A DNA stretch of 48,945 nt from Ignavibacteriales bacterium (lineage in GTDB: Bacteria; Bacteroidota; Ignavibacteria; Ignavibacteriales; Ignavibacteriaceae). A program made the position numbers and the translations under genes. Where the stretch lies: NCBI GenBank assembly GCA_012517155.1, contig JAAYVN010000032.1, forward strand, positions 1 through 48,945, read 5' to 3'. The notes beneath the pieces are model-generated. The model searched no databases. It worked only from the letters and a program-made list of their open reading frames with translations, and had not been told where the DNA came from. Positions within the stretch are counted from its first letter, which is position 1. The number at the start of each line of letters is the position of its first letter. Shown here one piece after another: positions 1-8,360 of this stretch.

Positions 1-71
1 TAGTAGGATTCCTCGCGGGCATCCCCCTTGTGGAAGGTATTAAAGATGTTCTCCAGGTAGATTTTGGTCAT
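1..71 (-). CDS. N-terminal fragment of a type IIG/ISP-like DNA methylase-restriction enzyme (cut by window edge)
   Basis: An ATG on the minus strand at 71 opens a frame that runs off the left edge. The 23 visible residues begin MTKIYLENIFNTF and continue with HKGDAREESYY. This LEN(I/L)FNTFxxGDAREESYY start resembles the first lines of large fused methylase-nuclease proteins (Eco57I-like or type ISP restriction enzymes), in which the same block opens the nuclease domain. The identification rests on this short block only, so no catalytic motif can be seen. No Shine-Dalgarno sequence is obvious. The gene is divergent from the next plus-strand gene. If correct, the window has two restriction-modification loci about 14 kb apart. 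Confidence 0.5.
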   Translation of the reverse strand, partial: MTKIYLENIFNTFHKGDAREESY

Positions 72-396
72 AGAAAATTACTCGCGCTGAGGTTAAAAAA
101 TAATACTATTCAAACTTAATGTATTTTGTGGAATTATGCAATTGTAAAGATAAGATGAAAGGCAAATGTTCCAAAACGTCTGAAAATGAAAAATGTATGA
201 CTGTTTAGTCGAAGGTCGTTAATAGTCATTTTTAGTTTTTATCCCCCACTACAAAGCAATTGTGAGCAGAAAGGAATTCTTTTGAGATTCCAGGTTTGTT
301 ATGAGGACTGTACGAAAATATACAGTATTAACAGCCGGTGTTTATTTTATAATTGTATTGTCAATTTTTATTAACTAAACAAAGAAAGGTAAAAAA
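72..396. other. Intergenic region between divergent genes
   Basis: This AT-rich 325-bp stretch separates the minus-strand restriction-like gene from the plus-strand DUF6266-like gene and should hold both promoters. I see no hairpin terminator or clear promoter consensus. It contains one 29-codon ATG frame (119-208, plus) with four cysteines at residues 7, 9, 17 and 26. That is too short to call a gene, and it is listed as a finding. Confidence 0.5.
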
Positions 397-1086
397 ATGG
401 CAATACTAATTGGCAGCGTGCTGGGAAATTTCAGAGGGAAACTCGGAAACCTGGCAGCAAGAATAATCGAGGGAAGGACGATATTTGCAGCCCGTCCTTC
501 ATCTTATGATGACCCTATGACTCCTGAACAGATTGAGTACAGAAGTAAACTGGGTACGGCTGCAAAGTTTTCCAGCGGTATAAATAATGTGCTTACATTA
601 AGAAAGCTCTGGAAAAAGATGCGTCCTCCTTTAATGAGCGCATTTTCTTATATGGTTCAGCAGAATGTAAAGCTCGTTGGAACGGAGGCACCCACCGCTG
701 ATTGCATCACTTCACCACCGAATGGTTTCCTCTATTCATCAGCCGACCTTACGGTAGCGGAAGCAAATGTGACGGCAACCATTCCCGCACTGGACACGTT
801 CATTTCCCTGCCTCCTGAGGCAAGCGGGGTAAAGTTTGCGGGAGTAATTTCCTATGGTGACCCCATAAATGAGGGGATGGAGGAGTTTGTAGTGACACCG
901 ATTGAGAAGGAAGTTGAAGGCTACAATTTCTCTGCTCAATACAGTCTGACAATCCCCTTGTCGTCCGTGCAGGTTAATCTGGCAACGCTATACCAGAGAA
1001 AGACTGTCTATCTGGGACTTATAGTGACAGATGAAGGCGGGTCTGAGGTGATAGCACACAGTGACAGCATCTCTGCAGTAGTTTAG
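397..1086 (+). CDS. DUF6266-like protein
   Basis: This is a 229-residue protein without a signal peptide or membrane segment. The first 70 residues carry the pattern I associate with the DUF6266 family of Bacteroidetes: a G-x-LGNFRGKLGN glycine-rich start, an RTIFAARP segment, then a T-x-EQ-x-x-x-R helix and a K-x-LW-K segment. The rest looks like a beta-rich domain of unknown role. DUF6266 proteins have no established function. The ATG at 397 follows AAAGAAAGG, a fair ribosome-binding site. The gene stands alone and is followed by a good hairpin terminator at 1149-1199. The assignment is moderate because only the N-terminal pattern supports it. Confidence 0.55.
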   Translation: MAILIGSVLGNFRGKLGNLAARIIEGRTIFAARPSSYDDPMTPEQIEYRSKLGTAAKFSSGINNVLTLRKLWKKMRPPLMSAFSYMVQQNVKLVGTEAPTADCITSPPNGFLYSSADLTVAEANVTATIPALDTFISLPPEASGVKFAGVISYGDPINEGMEEFVVTPIEKEVEGYNFSAQYSLTIPLSSVQVNLATLYQRKTVYLGLIVTDEGGSEVIAHSDSISAVV

Positions 1087-1148
1087 GATAACGGGAGTAT
1101 GAGCTCTGCAGAGTAATGCTCCGGAGAGCTGATATTCCCTTCCGGTTC

Positions 1149-1199
1149 TTTCCCCCGATACTGACGCGTGGTACCGGGGGAAATTATTTGAGTTTTTTT
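1149..1199 (+). terminator. Rho-independent terminator of the DUF6266-like gene
   Basis: Arms TTTCCCCCGATAC (1149-1161) and GTACCGGGGGAAA (1171-1183) pair over 13 positions with one G-T pair around a 9-base loop. They are followed by TTATTTGAG and a run of seven T. The T run is slightly distant, but the stem is strong and lies about 60 bases after the stop codon. Confidence 0.7.
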
Positions 1200-1314
1200 C
1201 TATAAAAAAGTGTGTGTTCGGAATTATCGTGATATTTATATGCGAAGACCAAAATGGAAAATTTCCGGGGTCAAAAAAATTAAACAATTTATCTTAAGAT
1301 ATGAAAGGAAAAAA

Positions 1315-1773
1315 ATGAAAGAGACATTATTTAAATCAGGGACTCTGATTTTTGTATTAATAATAATATTGATTTGCAGTGCGAAATTAAACGGACAAAG
1401 CGAGGAGGTCGGGAGAATAATTTCCGGGCAGGAAGCTGATTCACTGTTCGGAGAGGTGCTTTACTCCGATACAATTTCGACGGATAAGCTTGTTTCGTTG
1501 TTGGCAGATACAGAAAAATTTGTTATGTTTCAGTTGATAAAAGGGAAAGTTTATATACTGGGAGATAACCGTAATCCACTTTTTCCTAATAATTACATAC
1601 CGGGTGAAAATATCCTTTTTCATCTGTTCAGCAAAACAAAAGTCGGGGAGTTAATTCTATCCGGTTCCTCACTCTTGACGATTATTGAGAAACGAAGAAG
1701 AGTTTTATCTGTGACAAATGGCGACAAGACGCTTGAGTATAGCTATCCGTGTCCTCCATTCTGTTCACCATAG
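1315..1773 (+). CDS. Small secreted protein of unknown function
   Basis: I do not recognise this 152-residue protein. The start chosen is the ATG at 1315, preceded by GAAAGGAAAAAA. From there the protein begins with K, then a hydrophobic stretch (about residues 8-26) ending in KLNGQS, a good signal peptide with a cleavage site near residue 27. An in-frame upstream GTG/ATG would put 35 basic residues in front of the signal, which is unlikely. The mature part is mixed alpha/beta, with a C-terminal CPPFC pair of cysteines. It sits between the DUF6266-like gene and a membrane protein on the same strand. Periplasmic or surface location is inferred. Confidence 0.5.
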   Translation: MKETLFKSGTLIFVLIIILICSAKLNGQSEEVGRIISGQEADSLFGEVLYSDTISTDKLVSLLADTEKFVMFQLIKGKVYILGDNRNPLFPNNYIPGENILFHLFSKTKVGELILSGSSLLTIIEKRRRVLSVTNGDKTLEYSYPCPPFCSP

Positions 1774-1851
1774 TGATTACTGAAAAATTATAAAGATGAT
1801 CCGTTCTTACGGGAGGGATCACTGTAAAAATACAAAATAGAAATTTAATTT

Positions 1852-2433
1852 ATGCAATCTTTACCGCTAATACTTTTCATATCATTAAACACCATTGTGT
1901 GGCTGCTTACCCTGCTAAAGCAGTACAGGACGGAGTACTTTTATTTTTTTGTACTATTAAATGTTATGGATATTGTTACACTGGCAGGATGGATGTCGTT
2001 CGATTTTTCATCAAATGTAATTATGTTTTTTATCACGACACTGATTTTGTTATCCATACTGCCCAATATCTACAAAAATGCAAAGAGAAGACACATTTAC
2101 GTCGCAGCCGCGCTGCTGATTACAGCGGTTTTTCATTTTTTTGACCTGAGCCATACAACGCTATGGGGAATAATGATATTGTGTGTAGTGATAATTTTGA
2201 TAATAACCAGAAGGATTATCGTAACTTCAACGTATCAGGGCATCCTGAACCTGATGCACCTGCTGCTGCTCTTTTATTATTTAACAGTTGTGTTCAAATT
2301 GTTTAATACAATCAGCGGAGTGGATATGGGGGTCTTTTATTTCTGGTTTTTCCAGGTGATGCACCTCCTTACCGGACTGGCTTTCTGTTTTGTGAATGTG
2401 AATACGAAACATTTCGAGATTAAGTTGGGGTGA
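1852..2433 (+). CDS. Multi-pass membrane protein of unknown function
   Basis: This 193-residue, very hydrophobic protein has six or seven predicted membrane helices (about residues 5-22, 29-50, 54-70, 82-97, 103-118, 128-150 and 165-183). I recognise no conserved motif. Short basic loops such as KNAKRRH after helix 3 and TRR after helix 5 suggest cytoplasmic turns. It resembles sensor-type membrane domains in size but has no attached signalling domain. It lies 78 bases after the small secreted protein on the same strand, so co-transcription is possible. Confidence 0.5.
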   Translation: MQSLPLILFISLNTIVWLLTLLKQYRTEYFYFFVLLNVMDIVTLAGWMSFDFSSNVIMFFITTLILLSILPNIYKNAKRRHIYVAAALLITAVFHFFDLSHTTLWGIMILCVVIILIITRRIIVTSTYQGILNLMHLLLLFYYLTVVFKLFNTISGVDMGVFYFWFFQVMHLLTGLAFCFVNVNTKHFEIKLG

Positions 2434-2585
2434 TAGTTCGTTTGCAGCTATCGTAACGGTCAAAGAACGAAAGTCATTAAGCAGTCAATAATGGTCATTG
2501 CGCTTAGCTGTCATCAGGTTGTGTATAGATGTATTAATTGCATAAAAAATGGAATTGCTGATTTGCTGAGTAGTCATAAGATTGC

Positions 2586-2620
2586 AAAAAAAAAACGGAG
2601 TGGGTTTAGCCACTCCGTTT
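2586..2620 (-). terminator. Strong rho-independent terminator of the fadL-ended operon
   Basis: On the minus strand, ACGGAGTGG (2618-2610) and CCACTCCGT (2603-2595) form a perfect 9-bp stem with a 6-base loop, followed by about ten T. It lies about 25 bases after the stop codon of the FadL-like gene and ends the run that starts at YqeY. Confidence 0.9.
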
Positions 2621-2643
2621 GTCATTTCAGACTAATTTATTTT

Positions 2644-3975
2644 TTATAAACCGTAGTTGAAGTTAAGTCCGATAAGATGTGCGCTTGATTTGAATGTTCC
2701 ATTCAAGTAAACAGGATCATTCGGATAGAGGGAAGCGTGATACTGGTTCGGATATACTCTTTCCTTAGAAGTCGTAACGGTTCTTTCCATAAACATAAGA
2801 TAGAGATAAGCGAAATCAACGCTTAGGTTATCTGTAATCTGATAGCTTAAGCCAAGGTTGATGCCAAGTCTGTCAGCATCGGGGAGTGTGGGGTCAACTT
2901 TTTCATCGGAGACAGGGTTAGTGTCATAAAGCAAACCGCCACGAACAGTGAACATTTCACTTGCCATATATTCAGCGCCAAGTCTGGCAATCCAGCTGTT
3001 CTTATAGTCACGAGTAGAGGTCGAAACGTAAGGCTGACCGGCAACAAGGAATTCAGAGAAGGTGATTTCGAGTTTATCGTAACTTGACCAGCCGTTGTAC
3101 TGGAAATCGGCAGCGAGAGTAAGGAAGTTCTCGTTGCAGCTGTTAAAAAATTTATGCGCAAGACCAAACTGAACAACCATAGGGGTATTAAGCGGAGCTG
3201 TGATAGCACCTTTAGGGAGTTGTGCAACAACGGCAGGGGGGGTATTGGCACCGGGGGTAACTTCCGCGGTTCCTTCATATTCCAGTTTCACGTTGCTTTT
3301 GAATGATAAACCCATAGAGAGGCACTTTGTAGCCTGAAAGAAGAGGGCAGCATTAAAGCCATATCCTAATTTATCCCCTTCCATTCTGATCTTTGCATCG
3401 TTAATTTTAGCTATCGGAGGATTTGCAACACCGGTTGGAACAATTACTTCAATATTCCTGGCAATAATCACATCGGAATAGAAGACATTAAAACCAACTG
3501 CTGCGGAGAGTTCATTTGTTAATTTATAGGCAATAACCGGAGAGAAGTTGAAAGTTCTGATCTCGGTTTCAACTGCCATATATTTACCAACCCAATCGTC
3601 TTCCCAGGTGGTTCCAAGTCCCCAGGGATTGTTAACACCAAAACCAACAAAAAGGTCCGGGGTGATTTCCTGAGTGAAATAGAAGTTAATGGGGGTGAAA
3701 ACAGCACTTTTAAGCTTTGATTCTGTAGTCAAAGGGGTTGGACCTGTAATCTGGCTTGAGGGCATTATAAAAGTAGAACCAATGCTGAAGTGAGTTCCGC
3801 GAAGCTGTACGATACCTGCCGGATTGAAATAAACGGCAGAGGGGTCATTAGCAAGACCGGTGAAAGCGCCAGCCATACCCATTGCACGGGCTCCATGCTC
3901 ATTAATCTGAAAACCGCTGCCAAACGTGTTTGAAACGAACATAACTAAAAAAAACAGTGCGACTATTTTTTTCAT
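2644..3975 (-). CDS. FadL/OmpP1/TodX-type outer-membrane transport protein
   Basis: This 443-residue beta-barrel porin belongs to the FadL family, which takes hydrophobic compounds such as long-chain fatty acids across the outer membrane. A signal peptide (residues 1 to about 19, ending NTFG) precedes the family hallmark: SGFQINEHGARAMGMAGAF, then ANDPSAVYFNPAGI near residues 43-56. This is the N-terminal hatch, with an NPA motif. The rest alternates short beta strands, and the C terminus ends in a typical outer-membrane strand (LIGLNFNYGL). It is the last gene of a minus-strand run and lies only 33 bases after the biotin carrier gene. This fits a supply-and-carboxylation link for acyl substrates, though that link is inference. 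The substrate is unknown. Confidence 0.88.
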   Translation of the reverse strand: MKKIVALFFLVMFVSNTFGSGFQINEHGARAMGMAGAFTGLANDPSAVYFNPAGIVQLRGTHFSIGSTFIMPSSQITGPTPLTTESKLKSAVFTPINFYFTQEITPDLFVGFGVNNPWGLGTTWEDDWVGKYMAVETEIRTFNFSPVIAYKLTNELSAAVGFNVFYSDVIIARNIEVIVPTGVANPPIAKINDAKIRMEGDKLGYGFNAALFFQATKCLSMGLSFKSNVKLEYEGTAEVTPGANTPPAVVAQLPKGAITAPLNTPMVVQFGLAHKFFNSCNENFLTLAADFQYNGWSSYDKLEITFSEFLVAGQPYVSTSTRDYKNSWIARLGAEYMASEMFTVRGGLLYDTNPVSDEKVDPTLPDADRLGINLGLSYQITDNLSVDFAYLYLMFMERTVTTSKERVYPNQYHASLYPNDPVYLNGTFKSSAHLIGLNFNYGL

Positions 3976-4008
3976 ACTTACTCCTTATATTTTTTTATGA
4001 TGAATTTA

Positions 4009-4512
4009 TTATTCTAACCGGAAAAGGATTGCGCCTTTTTCCACAGGGTTACCTTCAGATACAAGAATATCTTTTATAAACCCTGAAAAGGGAGATTTTA
4101 TATCGTTCTCCATTTTCATGGCTTCAAGAATAAGAACAGATTCACCATGGTTCACTTCATCCCCGGGTTTTTTCTTGATTTTAAGAACCATCCCGGGCAT
4201 GGGTGAATGGACTTCGCTCCTATGTTTGGCTTTTTCAGAGAGTTTCACAATCTGGGAAGCCTTCTTTTCCAAAACAGTTTCGACATTACAGAAAAAATAA
4301 AAACCGTTCAGTAATATAACTATTTTATTCTTATTTTCTTCAACTTTTATGACTTCATAGACCTTGTTATTGAGCCGCAATGAATAGTGGGCATTGTTGT
4401 TTTGGATAAGTTCACAGGTATATGAAACCCCGTCAATTTCAATCTTATTTTGGGAGAGTATTTTTGCCTCTTTTTCTTTAGAGTTCAGTTCAATCCGGTA
4501 ATCATTAATCAT
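4009..4512 (-). CDS. Biotin carboxyl carrier protein (biotin/lipoyl attachment domain)
   Basis: This 167-residue protein has a C-terminal biotinyl domain (about residues 98-167) with the attachment motif EAMKMEND, biotin lysine K133, and the conserved SPMPGMV strand before it. The first 90 residues are beta-rich and resemble the BT-type domain that docks carrier to carboxylase in propionyl/methylcrotonyl-type enzymes. The start chosen is the ATG at 4512, whose ATGATTAA overlaps the stop of the biotin carboxylase gene by 8 bases. A longer frame to 4620 would lie inside that gene. It should carry CO2 as carboxybiotin from the neighbouring carboxylase to a carboxyltransferase, which is not in the window. 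Confidence 0.9.
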   Translation of the reverse strand: MINDYRIELNSKEKEAKILSQNKIEIDGVSYTCELIQNNNAHYSLRLNNKVYEVIKVEENKNKIVILLNGFYFFCNVETVLEKKASQIVKLSEKAKHRSEVHSPMPGMVLKIKKKPGDEVNHGESVLILEAMKMENDIKSPFSGFIKDILVSEGNPVEKGAILFRLE

Positions 4513-6001
4513 TATTGCCTCCCCATTTGTTATTTTCGGAGCATGCTTTTGGGAGCACGGATGTTTCCGTTCTTTTTTTATTTCTATGGAGGGCTGCAAA
4601 TGCGGTGGCAAAGAGCTCATCCTCCTCTGTGCCCTGCTTTTTCCATTCCCCCGGTGGCAGGGAGAGAAACTCCTTATCGATAAAATTAATGTTATAATCT
4701 CCTTTTCTGAACTTATCGTTATTAATAATCCATTTCAAGAAAGATATGTTGGTGTAAAGTCCTGCTATTAAATAGTTTGAGAGGGCAATACTCATTCTTT
4801 CTATAGCACTGATTCTGTCAATTCCCCAGGTGGTGATTTTGGTAAGCAGCGGGTCATAATAAATGCCAACCTCGGAGCCGAAATCTATGCCACGGTCCAC
4901 ACGAAGACCGGGACCTGAGGGGAGTCTGTGGAGCATGACCTTCCCTGTGGTTGGGAGGAAGTTGTTATCAGGATCTTCTGCATATATACGGCATTCAACG
5001 GCGTGTCCTTTTAGTTTAATATCGTCCTGAGTAAGGGCAAGTTTTCGATCCATGGCTATGAAGATCTGCTCGCGTACAAGATCTGTACCTGTTATCAGTT
5101 CAGTTACAGGGTGTTCCACCTGCAGGCGGGTATTCATTTCAAGGAAATAGATGTTTTTTTCGTTATCTACAAGGAATTCCACAGTACCGGCGTTGTAATA
5201 CCCGCACGCTTTGGCAGCTAACAGGGCGTAATTTGTAATTTTTTTGCGCGTTGATTCGTCCAGAAATGACGAGGGAGCTTCTTCAACTACTTTCTGGTGT
5301 CTTCTTTGCATCGAGCATTCACGCTCGAAAAGGTGGAGATAGTTGCCGTGTTTATCAGCGAGGACCTGAACTTCAATATGCCTGGGGTCGTCGATAAGTT
5401 TTTCAATAAACACAGAGTCATCCTTAAATGCCTTAAGGGCTTCCCTTTTAGCAGATTCGAAAGCATCGGCAAAGTCTTCCATCCGGGTAACTTTTTTCAT
5501 CCCCTTTCCCCCGCCCCCTGCGGATGCTTTAATCAGAACCGGAAAACCGATTTCCTGAACAAGTTTGCTTGCATCTTCTATGGAGGTGACCGGGTCAATG
5601 GTTCCGGGAACAATGGGAACACCTTTAGCGTGCATAAGACGCCGGGCATCAGTTTTCTTTCCCATAGTTTCGACAGTTTTGGAAGAGGGACCTATGAAAG
5701 CGATACCGCTCTCCTCGACTGCCTTAATAAATGCGGCATTCTCAGAAAGGAAACCATAGCCGGGATGAATGGCATCTGCTTTAATTTTTTTTGCGGTGGA
5801 GATTACTTTATCCACATCAAGATAACTTTCTGCCGGATAATAGCCACCAATGGAGTAGGATTCGTCAGCGTAGCGGGTATGGAGAGCTGACCTGTCCGCA
5901 TCAGAAAAGAGGACAGCGGAGGTGATGCCAAGTTCGTTAACGGTTTTAGCGATACGAACGGCTATTTCGCCCCGGTTAAAGATAAGTATTTTTTTGAACA
6001 C
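4505..6001 (-). CDS. Biotin carboxylase subunit of an acyl-CoA (or pyruvate) carboxylase
   Basis: This 498-residue ATP-grasp enzyme carboxylates biotin with bicarbonate and ATP. It shows the N-terminal KILIFNRGEIAVRI fold, HPGYGFLSEN (79-88), the glycine-rich ATP loop AGGGGKGM (161-168), the FERECSMQRRHQK stretch (225-237) and the catalytic EMNTRLQVEHPVTE block (288-301). The length is that of a full biotin carboxylase plus a tail of about 50 residues with low conservation. The biotin carrier is a separate overlapping gene downstream, as in split propionyl-CoA or acetyl-CoA carboxylases. The partner carboxyltransferase is not in the window, so the acyl substrate cannot be named. MutS2 lies 7 bases upstream. 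Confidence 0.92.
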   Translation of the reverse strand: MFKKILIFNRGEIAVRIAKTVNELGITSAVLFSDADRSALHTRYADESYSIGGYYPAESYLDVDKVISTAKKIKADAIHPGYGFLSENAAFIKAVEESGIAFIGPSSKTVETMGKKTDARRLMHAKGVPIVPGTIDPVTSIEDASKLVQEIGFPVLIKASAGGGGKGMKKVTRMEDFADAFESAKREALKAFKDDSVFIEKLIDDPRHIEVQVLADKHGNYLHLFERECSMQRRHQKVVEEAPSSFLDESTRKKITNYALLAAKACGYYNAGTVEFLVDNEKNIYFLEMNTRLQVEHPVTELITGTDLVREQIFIAMDRKLALTQDDIKLKGHAVECRIYAEDPDNNFLPTTGKVMLHRLPSGPGLRVDRGIDFGSEVGIYYDPLLTKITTWGIDRISAIERMSIALSNYLIAGLYTNISFLKWIINNDKFRKGDYNINFIDKEFLSLPPGEWKKQGTEEDELFATAFAALHRNKKRTETSVLPKACSENNKWGGNND

Positions 6002-6008
6002 ACTGCTC

Positions 6009-8357
6009 CTATTTTAGTTCAACTATTGTTACACCCTCGCCACCATACTCAACCGGTGCGAAATGATAGGATTTCACTCCGGGATGGGAGTCCAGTATCT
6101 CTTTAACAAGTTTTTTGAGTACTCCGGTTCCTTTGCCGTGAAGTATTTCAATTCTATCCCGGCTTGAAGAATATGCAGTATCAACAAACTTAATTATTTC
6201 AAGTTCGGTTTCTTCAGGTTTTTTCCCCCGGATGTCCAATCGGAAGCCGTATTGCGCCTCGGTTATGAGACTGTATTCACTGAAAGCCGGTTTTTTCTTT
6301 TCCGGCGCAGTAAGTTCCAGTTCTGAGACTTTCACTTTCAGACGGATTGTTCCGGAAGTAATATGTGCCATCTCCCCGTTACGGAGGAACTCCTCAATAA
6401 TCCCGGTAGAGTTTGAGCCTTTAATTCTGACAGTATCCCCAACTTTAAGATTCTGAACTTCGGCGGAGGGGACAGGTTCTTCCTTATGCAAAGTTTTCCC
6501 TTCGGCAAGGATGTTATGCAATGTCACATTAGCGTTTTTAATTGCCTGTTTTGAGGCGCCTGATTCACGGATTTCCTTGATAATGGCATTAATGGAATGT
6601 TTTGCCTCGTTAAGAAATTTCTCCCCTTCCTCGCGGGAATGTTTCAGAATTAATTTTTTCTCTCTGTCCAGTTTAGTAATTCTTTCATTATATAGAGAAA
6701 TTAATCCCCGAAGCTTGGTTTCGTTAATTTCGGCGGTGCGAAGCTTTTCCTCAAGAATTCTGGATTTATTTTCCATATCCACAAGACTTTTATCGAACTT
6801 CTCCTGTTCGGGATTGAGATGAGCGGAGGCTAGTTTCAGAAGGTCGTTGTCAAAGCCGATACGTTTTGCAATTTCGAAGGCATAGCTTGAACCGGGAATT
6901 CCCTGCCGGAAAGTGTAAGTGGGTTTTAGCTCAATAGTATTGAATTCCATTGATGCATTTTCAATTCCCTCGGTTTCGTTTGCAAGGAGTTTGAGTGCGC
7001 CTAGGTGAGTGGCGGCCAGCAGGGTTACTCCTTTTTCCTTTAGCCTGCTTATAATTGCGGTTGCAAGGGCACTGCCTGCTGCAGGTTCTGTGCCTGTGCC
7101 AAGTTCATCCAGCAGTACAAGGGAATGGTTATCCGCCTGTTCAAGTATATTATAGAGGTTTGATAAGTGTGAACTGAATGTGCTCAGATCATACTCGATG
7201 GACTGCTTATCTCCAATGTCAACAAATATGTGGTTAAAGATATGGAAGTTGGAATCGGGGGAAGCGGGTATGTGGAGTCCGCACTGAACCATAATGGAGA
7301 GGAGTCCTACATTCTTCAGTACAACGGTTTTACCCCCCGCATTAGGTCCGGTAAGGATTATTATTTTATTACCGGCAATTTTCAGATTCAGAGGGACAGT
7401 TCCCTCCCGGGTAAGCTTTTTAAGGAGTACGGGATGCCTGGCATCCGAAATTAAAAGGGGTTTTGAGTCATCCAGCGTTGGGAATGAGCCCCTCGTTTCG
7501 ATTGAGTACTTTGCGATTGCGAAATATTTATCCAGTTCAGCAACAATAAGCAGGGAGTTCAGAAGCGTGTCGCTGTGTTCGGCAATTCTTTTTGTCAGTT
7601 CCCTAAGAATCCTCTCGATTTCTCTTTTTTCAGCGAAGGAGAGGGAGACGATTTCGTTGTTGAGGTTAAGGGTTTCCTCCGGCTCGATATAAACTGTCTG
7701 ACCGGTAGCCGATTCGGAATGAATAAATCCTTTTATGTGGCGTTTATGTTCAGACTTGACAGGAATAACCACTCTCCCCTCCCGCAGGGTGATATACTCC
7801 TCCCGCACGAGATCTTTTTCCGACAGATCTTTAACCAGCCGGTTAACGAGCCTGCGAAGCTCTTCATTTTTGGATCTGATATCGCTTCGAATCTCTTTAA
7901 GCAGTTTGCTTGCGCTGTCTTTTAACTCGCCACTTTCGGTGATAAGGGAAGTGATATGATGTTCGAGCACTTTATCGGAAAAGAGGTGATTCCCCTTGAG
8001 TTTGAGTTCCGGGGCTAATACGATATTATCGCTTAAGAAGCGGACAAGGTTCCTCGAAATCTGAGCAAGGCTGAGTATGGACATAATCTGTTTGACCTCA
8101 AGCACAGCGCCATCTATTTTAGCTATCCGGAGGGGTTCATTAATATCAGGTAGATATTCAATTGGAGGGTAGTTGGAACGAACCAGAATTTCCTTGGCTT
8201 CGGTGGCGCATTTCCCTTCAAGCGCTATAGTGGCGAGGTTATGAAGAGGACGGAGGTCATTAATCAGCAGTTTCCCAACTTCAGTCTGAGCATAAGCGGA
8301 AACATATTTAAGGACTTTAGGAAATTCGAGGGTAATTTCAGTATCGGAAACGGACAT
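6009..8357 (-). CDS. mutS2: MutS2 ATPase/endonuclease
   Basis: This 782-residue protein has the usual MutS2 length. It carries a lever/clamp helical region (residues 1-300), the ABC-type ATPase with Walker A GPNAGGKT (337-344), Walker B LVLLDELGTGT and the ATHL switch, then a coiled coil (about 510-620). It ends in a C-terminal Smr nuclease domain with LDIRGKKPEE and HGKGTGVL (about 705-782). Family members act on recombination intermediates and, in Bacillus, on collided ribosomes; which role applies here is open. The LDIRGKK in place of the more usual LDLRG is conservative. The gene is tightly placed between CvpA (3 bases) and the biotin carboxylase (7 bases). Confidence 0.95.
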   Translation of the reverse strand: MSVSDTEITLEFPKVLKYVSAYAQTEVGKLLINDLRPLHNLATIALEGKCATEAKEILVRSNYPPIEYLPDINEPLRIAKIDGAVLEVKQIMSILSLAQISRNLVRFLSDNIVLAPELKLKGNHLFSDKVLEHHITSLITESGELKDSASKLLKEIRSDIRSKNEELRRLVNRLVKDLSEKDLVREEYITLREGRVVIPVKSEHKRHIKGFIHSESATGQTVYIEPEETLNLNNEIVSLSFAEKREIERILRELTKRIAEHSDTLLNSLLIVAELDKYFAIAKYSIETRGSFPTLDDSKPLLISDARHPVLLKKLTREGTVPLNLKIAGNKIIILTGPNAGGKTVVLKNVGLLSIMVQCGLHIPASPDSNFHIFNHIFVDIGDKQSIEYDLSTFSSHLSNLYNILEQADNHSLVLLDELGTGTEPAAGSALATAIISRLKEKGVTLLAATHLGALKLLANETEGIENASMEFNTIELKPTYTFRQGIPGSSYAFEIAKRIGFDNDLLKLASAHLNPEQEKFDKSLVDMENKSRILEEKLRTAEINETKLRGLISLYNERITKLDREKKLILKHSREEGEKFLNEAKHSINAIIKEIRESGASKQAIKNANVTLHNILAEGKTLHKEEPVPSAEVQNLKVGDTVRIKGSNSTGIIEEFLRNGEMAHITSGTIRLKVKVSELELTAPEKKKPAFSEYSLITEAQYGFRLDIRGKKPEETELEIIKFVDTAYSSSRDRIEILHGKGTGVLKKLVKEILDSHPGVKSYHFAPVEYGGEGVTIVELK

Positions 8358-8360
8358 AAT

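Noticed and set aside
2847-3278. A 143-codon minus-strand open frame inside the FadL-like gene
   Set aside because: It is an out-of-frame shadow; the overlapping frame carries the signal peptide and family motifs.
4513-4620. A longer N terminus for the biotin carrier protein
   Set aside because: The extra 36 codons lie inside the biotin carboxylase gene in another frame and give a basic, family-unlike sequence; the ATG at 4512 overlapping the stop is the usual arrangement.
5297-5890. A 197-codon plus-strand open frame opposite the biotin carboxylase gene
   Set aside because: It is a shadow of a strongly conserved minus-strand gene and shows no domain or plausible start context.
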